A DNA stretch of 54,646 bases, taken from Candidatus Gastranaerophilales bacterium. GTDB taxonomy: Bacteria > Cyanobacteriota > Vampirovibrionia > Gastranaerophilales > Gastranaerophilaceae. The notes under the pieces were generated by a model. It was not told where the DNA came from, made no database searches, and was given only the letters and a program-made list of their open reading frames with translations. The stretch spans positions 1 through 54,646 of the forward strand of contig CALUSA010000005.1 in the NCBI GenBank assembly GCA_944323275.1. Direction: 5' to 3'. Positions 52,024 through 54,646 of this stretch are shown here, in pieces; the stretch's first letter is position 1; each line of letters begins with the position of its first letter. The position numbers and the translations under genes are program-made.

Positions 52024-52620
52024 TTATTTAACAGGTTTGTATAAACTCATATCGCTGTTAATTATAAAAGTAATTTCCTCACCGGCTCTAAGTACTGTCG
52101 GCTTGCCCTGCTGTCTTATTGTGGTAGGAACAAGCTGCAATGCACCTTTTTTCCAATCCCCCGGATAATGCGGCATTTTTTTATAATAAGCTACCGGTGC
52201 CAGATCACCGCCTATAGTTGTTGAACCATTCCAATATACGTAAGCATCCAGCATATATTCATTTTTAGACGGCGTAATTACCTTATATACCTTTATTTTC
52301 ATAGAGGCATTAATACCCTCAACAGCTTCAAGCACTTCTTCCACACGACCTAAATAAACAGAATCTTTCGGAATTACGTTTGATGTACCGATAAATATAT
52401 CCGCAGGGTTTATAAAATACTGTATATCCCCTACTTTTACAGTTGAAGTTGATATATCTCTAAGGTTTATGGCCTTAAGAAAAGAGCCTTTTGCTATATT
52501 AATAGGTTTATAATTACGCAAACGTGTATCACTTATTGCGGACGGAGCAATGTAATTGATAAACAATACAGCTATAAACAGGGTAATTGTAAGCACAAAA
52601 AATCTTTTCATATATTTCAT
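52024..52620 (-). CDS. Envelope-exported protein with beta-rich C-terminus, unknown function
   Basis: A single N-terminal hydrophobic helix (about residues 6-24) may be an uncleaved anchor or signal. The rest is beta-rich. The end (VPTTIRQQGKPTVLRAGEEITFII) weakly recalls the C-terminal pattern of VirB10/TrbI-type proteins ('...PAGTxLxVxL'), but no type IV secretion genes are nearby and I do not claim that. An ATG three codons in is an alternative start. It is alone, divergent from serS. Confidence 0.55.
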   Translation of the reverse strand: MKYMKRFFVLTITLFIAVLFINYIAPSAISDTRLRNYKPINIAKGSFLKAINLRDISTSTVKVGDIQYFINPADIFIGTSNVIPKDSVYLGRVEEVLEAVEGINASMKIKVYKVITPSKNEYMLDAYVYWNGSTTIGGDLAPVAYYKKMPHYPGDWKKGALQLVPTTIRQQGKPTVLRAGEEITFIINSDMSLYKPVK

Positions 52621-52631
52621 TTTAATTAAAT

Positions 52632-52661
52632 TTGTGGATTTTTCAATTGTTTTTTTATAAA
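52632..52661 (+). promoter_or_regulatory. Promoter of serS
   Basis: TTGTGG (52632-52637) and TATAAA (52656-52661) are 18 bases apart. A GAGGAAG ribosome site lies ten bases before the ATG at 52702. Confidence 0.6.
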
Positions 52662-52701
52662 ATTAAGGCACGAGTATGAAAACAGAGGAAGTGTATTTTT
52701 T

Positions 52702-53967
52702 ATGTTAGATATCAAAATTATCAGAGAAAACCCGCAAAAAGTTAATGAACTTTTAAAGAGAAGAAATCCTGAACTTAGCATTGATGAGGTTCTTGAAATT
52801 GATGTTGAAAGAAGAAAAGTTCAAACTCAGGCAGATGAACTCCGTGCCAAAAGAAAAAACGAATCTCAAAAAATAGGTTTAATGAAAAAAAACGGCGAAA
52901 ATACAGATGCTATACAGGAAGAAGTACGCAAACTCGGTGATGACATAAAAGTACTTGAAGAAAAAGAAGTTGAATTAAACGAAAAACAAAAAAACCTTCT
53001 TTTGAGCATTCCGAACATGCCTGACGAAACTATTCCGATAGGCGCAGACGACAGTGCTAATAAGGTAAAAAAAGTTGTAGGCGAAGTTGTAAAACCTTCC
53101 TTTGAACAAAAACCGCACTGGGATTTGACAGTGGAAAAAGACCTTGTAGATTTTGAAAGAGGTGTTAAAATTTCTCAATCACGCTTTTATATTTACAAAG
53201 GCAAAGGCGCACGTCTTGAAAGAGCAATCATTAACTTCTTCCTCGATGTTCATACAACAAAACACGGCTATGAAGAAATTCTGCCCCCGGTGCTTGTTAA
53301 CGGTGCTTCAATGACCGGTACCGGTCAGCTTCCTAAATTTAAAGAGGATATGTACAAATGCGTAGATGAAGATTTGTACCTGATTCCTACTGCAGAAGTA
53401 CCTGTAACTAATATATACTGTAATGAAATACTCTCAGAAGACGACCTGCCAAAATGTATGACCGCCTATACTCCTTGTTTTAGAAGGGAAGCAGGCTCTG
53501 CAGGCAAAGACACAAGAGGTTTGATACGTGTACACCAGTTTAATAAAGTAGAACTTGTCAAACTTACAACACCGGAACAGGCACCGGAAGAACACGAAAA
53601 ACTTACCCGTGACGCCGAAGAAATGCTCGAAATGCTTGAACTTCCTTATCGAAGAATGGAGCTAAGCACCGGTGATATCGGATTTTCCGCAAGAAAATGC
53701 TATGACCTCGAAGTCTGGATGCCTTCTTACAATAATTACAAAGAAATATCAAGCTGCTCCGTATTCGGAGATTTCCAAGCAAGACGGGCAGGGCTCAAGT
53801 ACAGAAGCAAAGAAACAGGGAAAGTTAACTATTGCTACACTATGAACGGTTCAGGTCTGGCTGTAGGCAGAACTTTTGCAGCAATTATCGAAAACTTCCA
53901 GCAGGAAGACGGAACAATCCTTATTCCGAAAGTATTGCAGCAATACACCGGTTTTGACAGAATATAG
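52702..53967 (+). CDS. serS: Seryl-tRNA synthetase
   Basis: The 421-residue class II synthetase has the N-terminal coiled-coil arm that grips tRNA-Ser (about 27-105), motif 2 ([22 protein letters not shown] region) and motif 3 ([17 protein letters not shown] region). Length is typical. tmk follows 13 bases later and is probably co-transcribed. Confidence 0.97.
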   Translation: MLDIKIIRENPQKVNELLKRRNPELSIDEVLEIDVERRKVQTQADELRAKRKNESQKIGLMKKNGENTDAIQEEVRKLGDDIKVLEEKEVELNEKQKNLLLSIPNMPDETIPIGADDSANKVKKVVGEVVKPSFEQKPHWDLTVEKDLVDFERGVKISQSRFYIYKGKGARLERAIINFFLDVHTTKHGYEEILPPVLVNGASMTGTGQLPKFKEDMYKCVDEDLYLIPTAEVPVTNIYCNEILSEDDLPKCMTAYTPCFRREAGSAGKDTRGLIRVHQFNKVELVKLTTPEQAPEEHEKLTRDAEEMLEMLELPYRRMELSTGDIGFSARKCYDLEVWMPSYNNYKEISSCSVFGDFQARRAGLKYRSKETGKVNYCYTMNGSGLAVGRTFAAIIENFQQEDGTILIPKVLQQYTGFDRI

Positions 53968-53980
53968 CTTTAAATAAATC

Positions 53981-54595
53981 ATGAAAAAAGGCTTGTTTAT
54001 TACATTTGAAGGTGCAGACGGCTGCGGCAAGACCACGCAGTCTAAGCTCGTGCAGGAATATCTTGAACAATCCGGCTACGAAGTAGTTTGGACTCGTGAA
54101 CCCGGAGCAAAAGGACTAGGTCAAAAAATCCGTGAACTTTTGCTGCACTACGATGGCGATGTTGCCCCGATGTGTGAGGCTTTTTTGTTTCTCGCTGACA
54201 GGGCACAGCATATTGAACACCTCATAAAACCGTCTGTCGAATCCGGCAAAATTGTCATTTGCGACCGACATACAGATTCGACAATTGCTTATCAGGGCTA
54301 CGGGCGTGGGGAAGATATAAAACAGCTAAAATACCTTAATGAACTTGCAACAGGGTCAATAAAACCTGATTTAACCTTTGTTTTTGATGTTACAACAGAT
54401 GTTGCACAACAGCGTGTCGGTGATGAAAAAGACCGTATGGAGTCTGCAGGAATAGAATTTCATAAAAAAGTAAGACAAGGTTATCTTGAAATTGCAAAAC
54501 TTGAACCCGAAAGGGTTAAAGTGATAGATGCAAATAACGGCATTGAAAAAGTTTTTGAAGATACAAAAAAGATTTTGAATAACTTTTTAAAATAG
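53981..54595 (+). CDS. tmk: Thymidylate kinase
   Basis: The 204-residue enzyme phosphorylates dTMP to dTDP. It has the P-loop FEGADGCGKTTQ, the TREPGA substrate motif, and DRHTDSTIAYQGYGRG. The lid region reads EKDRMES, with arginine there and not in the P-loop. It is complete. holB, a common partner, is not in the window. Confidence 0.96.
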   Translation: MKKGLFITFEGADGCGKTTQSKLVQEYLEQSGYEVVWTREPGAKGLGQKIRELLLHYDGDVAPMCEAFLFLADRAQHIEHLIKPSVESGKIVICDRHTDSTIAYQGYGRGEDIKQLKYLNELATGSIKPDLTFVFDVTTDVAQQRVGDEKDRMESAGIEFHKKVRQGYLEIAKLEPERVKVIDANNGIEKVFEDTKKILNNFLK

Positions 54596-54646
54596 TAATA
54601 TTTGTTATAGAGCGGATTTGCGGACGACACGACAGAAGTGAGTTAG
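54596..54646. other. Untranslated tail of the window
   Basis: The last 51 bases start AT-rich and turn GC-richer (GCGGATTTGCGGACGACACG). I see no gene, terminator or tRNA in them. They could be the edge of a further repeat or of the next gene. Confidence 0.3.

Noticed and set aside
52024-52620. VirB10/TrbI secretion protein
   Set aside because: Resemblance is limited to a short C-terminal pattern, and no other type IV secretion gene is present.

Overview
The window looks like a chromosomal segment of a non-photosynthetic relative of Cyanobacteria, of the Gastranaerophilales/Melainabacteria type. This rests on reading, not on a database search. The DNA is AT-rich. GroEL has a cyanobacterial flavour near its N-terminus ([21 protein letters not shown] region). 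A DUF1822-like domain, otherwise known to me from Cyanobacteria, is present. Flagellar genes sit beside many short hypothetical genes, and two unrelated proteins carry an N-terminal SFKG segment that I associate with this group. The envelope features (YitT, GtrA/GtrB, TonB-C-like domain) suit a two-membrane cell. I see no tRNA, rRNA, CRISPR array, insertion sequence or prophage.

Layout. Positions 1-3775 (minus strand) hold a flagellar operon, fliF - a protein in the fliG position - fliH - start of fliI, with its promoter at 3742-3770. Positions 3862-9174 hold small enzyme and regulatory genes: a pentein-family hydrolase, an odd alpha/beta hydrolase, a degenerate HD-GYP protein and two envelope or exported proteins of unknown role. 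Positions 9171-17077 hold a regulatory block on the minus strand: a giant DUF1822/zinc-finger/acidic/TM/TonB-C protein, a sigma-like factor and a zinc-ribbon/AAA/TPR protein. Positions 17265-23322 (plus strand) hold a small membrane protein, a UvrD/Rep helicase, leucyl aminopeptidase, a small STAS-like protein and DnaA. Positions 23335-33759 (minus strand) hold metK, ilvB-ilvN-DUF4127-pepT-like, and then a core-MetE/CooC/FolD one-carbon group. Positions 33943-35753 (plus strand) hold dapF and an orphan OppD-type ATPase.

Positions 35764-47070 form the most distinctive region. A gtrA/gtrB pair (polyprenyl-phosphate sugar synthesis and flipping) lies divergent from seven tandem polytopic membrane proteins of two paralogous kinds, three DUF2142-like and four GT-C-like, packed with overlaps or tiny gaps. 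They probably use lipid-linked sugars to decorate a surface polymer, and parts of the array look like a mosaic made by recombination. Positions 47203-54595 hold groES-groEL, an Xre regulator ahead of an unusual radical-SAM-like protein, a YitT transporter-like protein, an exported protein, serS and tmk.

Two things recur across regions. A GC-rich hairpin repeat with GTGTG followed by a compensating stem and often a GNRA-like loop lies next to fliF and between groES and groEL. Several genes have a good -10 hexamer only about 7 bases from the start codon, which suggests leaderless transcripts. The best candidates for undescribed biology are the glycosyltransferase array, the trans-envelope sigma/zinc-finger/TonB protein pair, the non-canonical FliG-position protein, and the Xre/radical-SAM-like pair.
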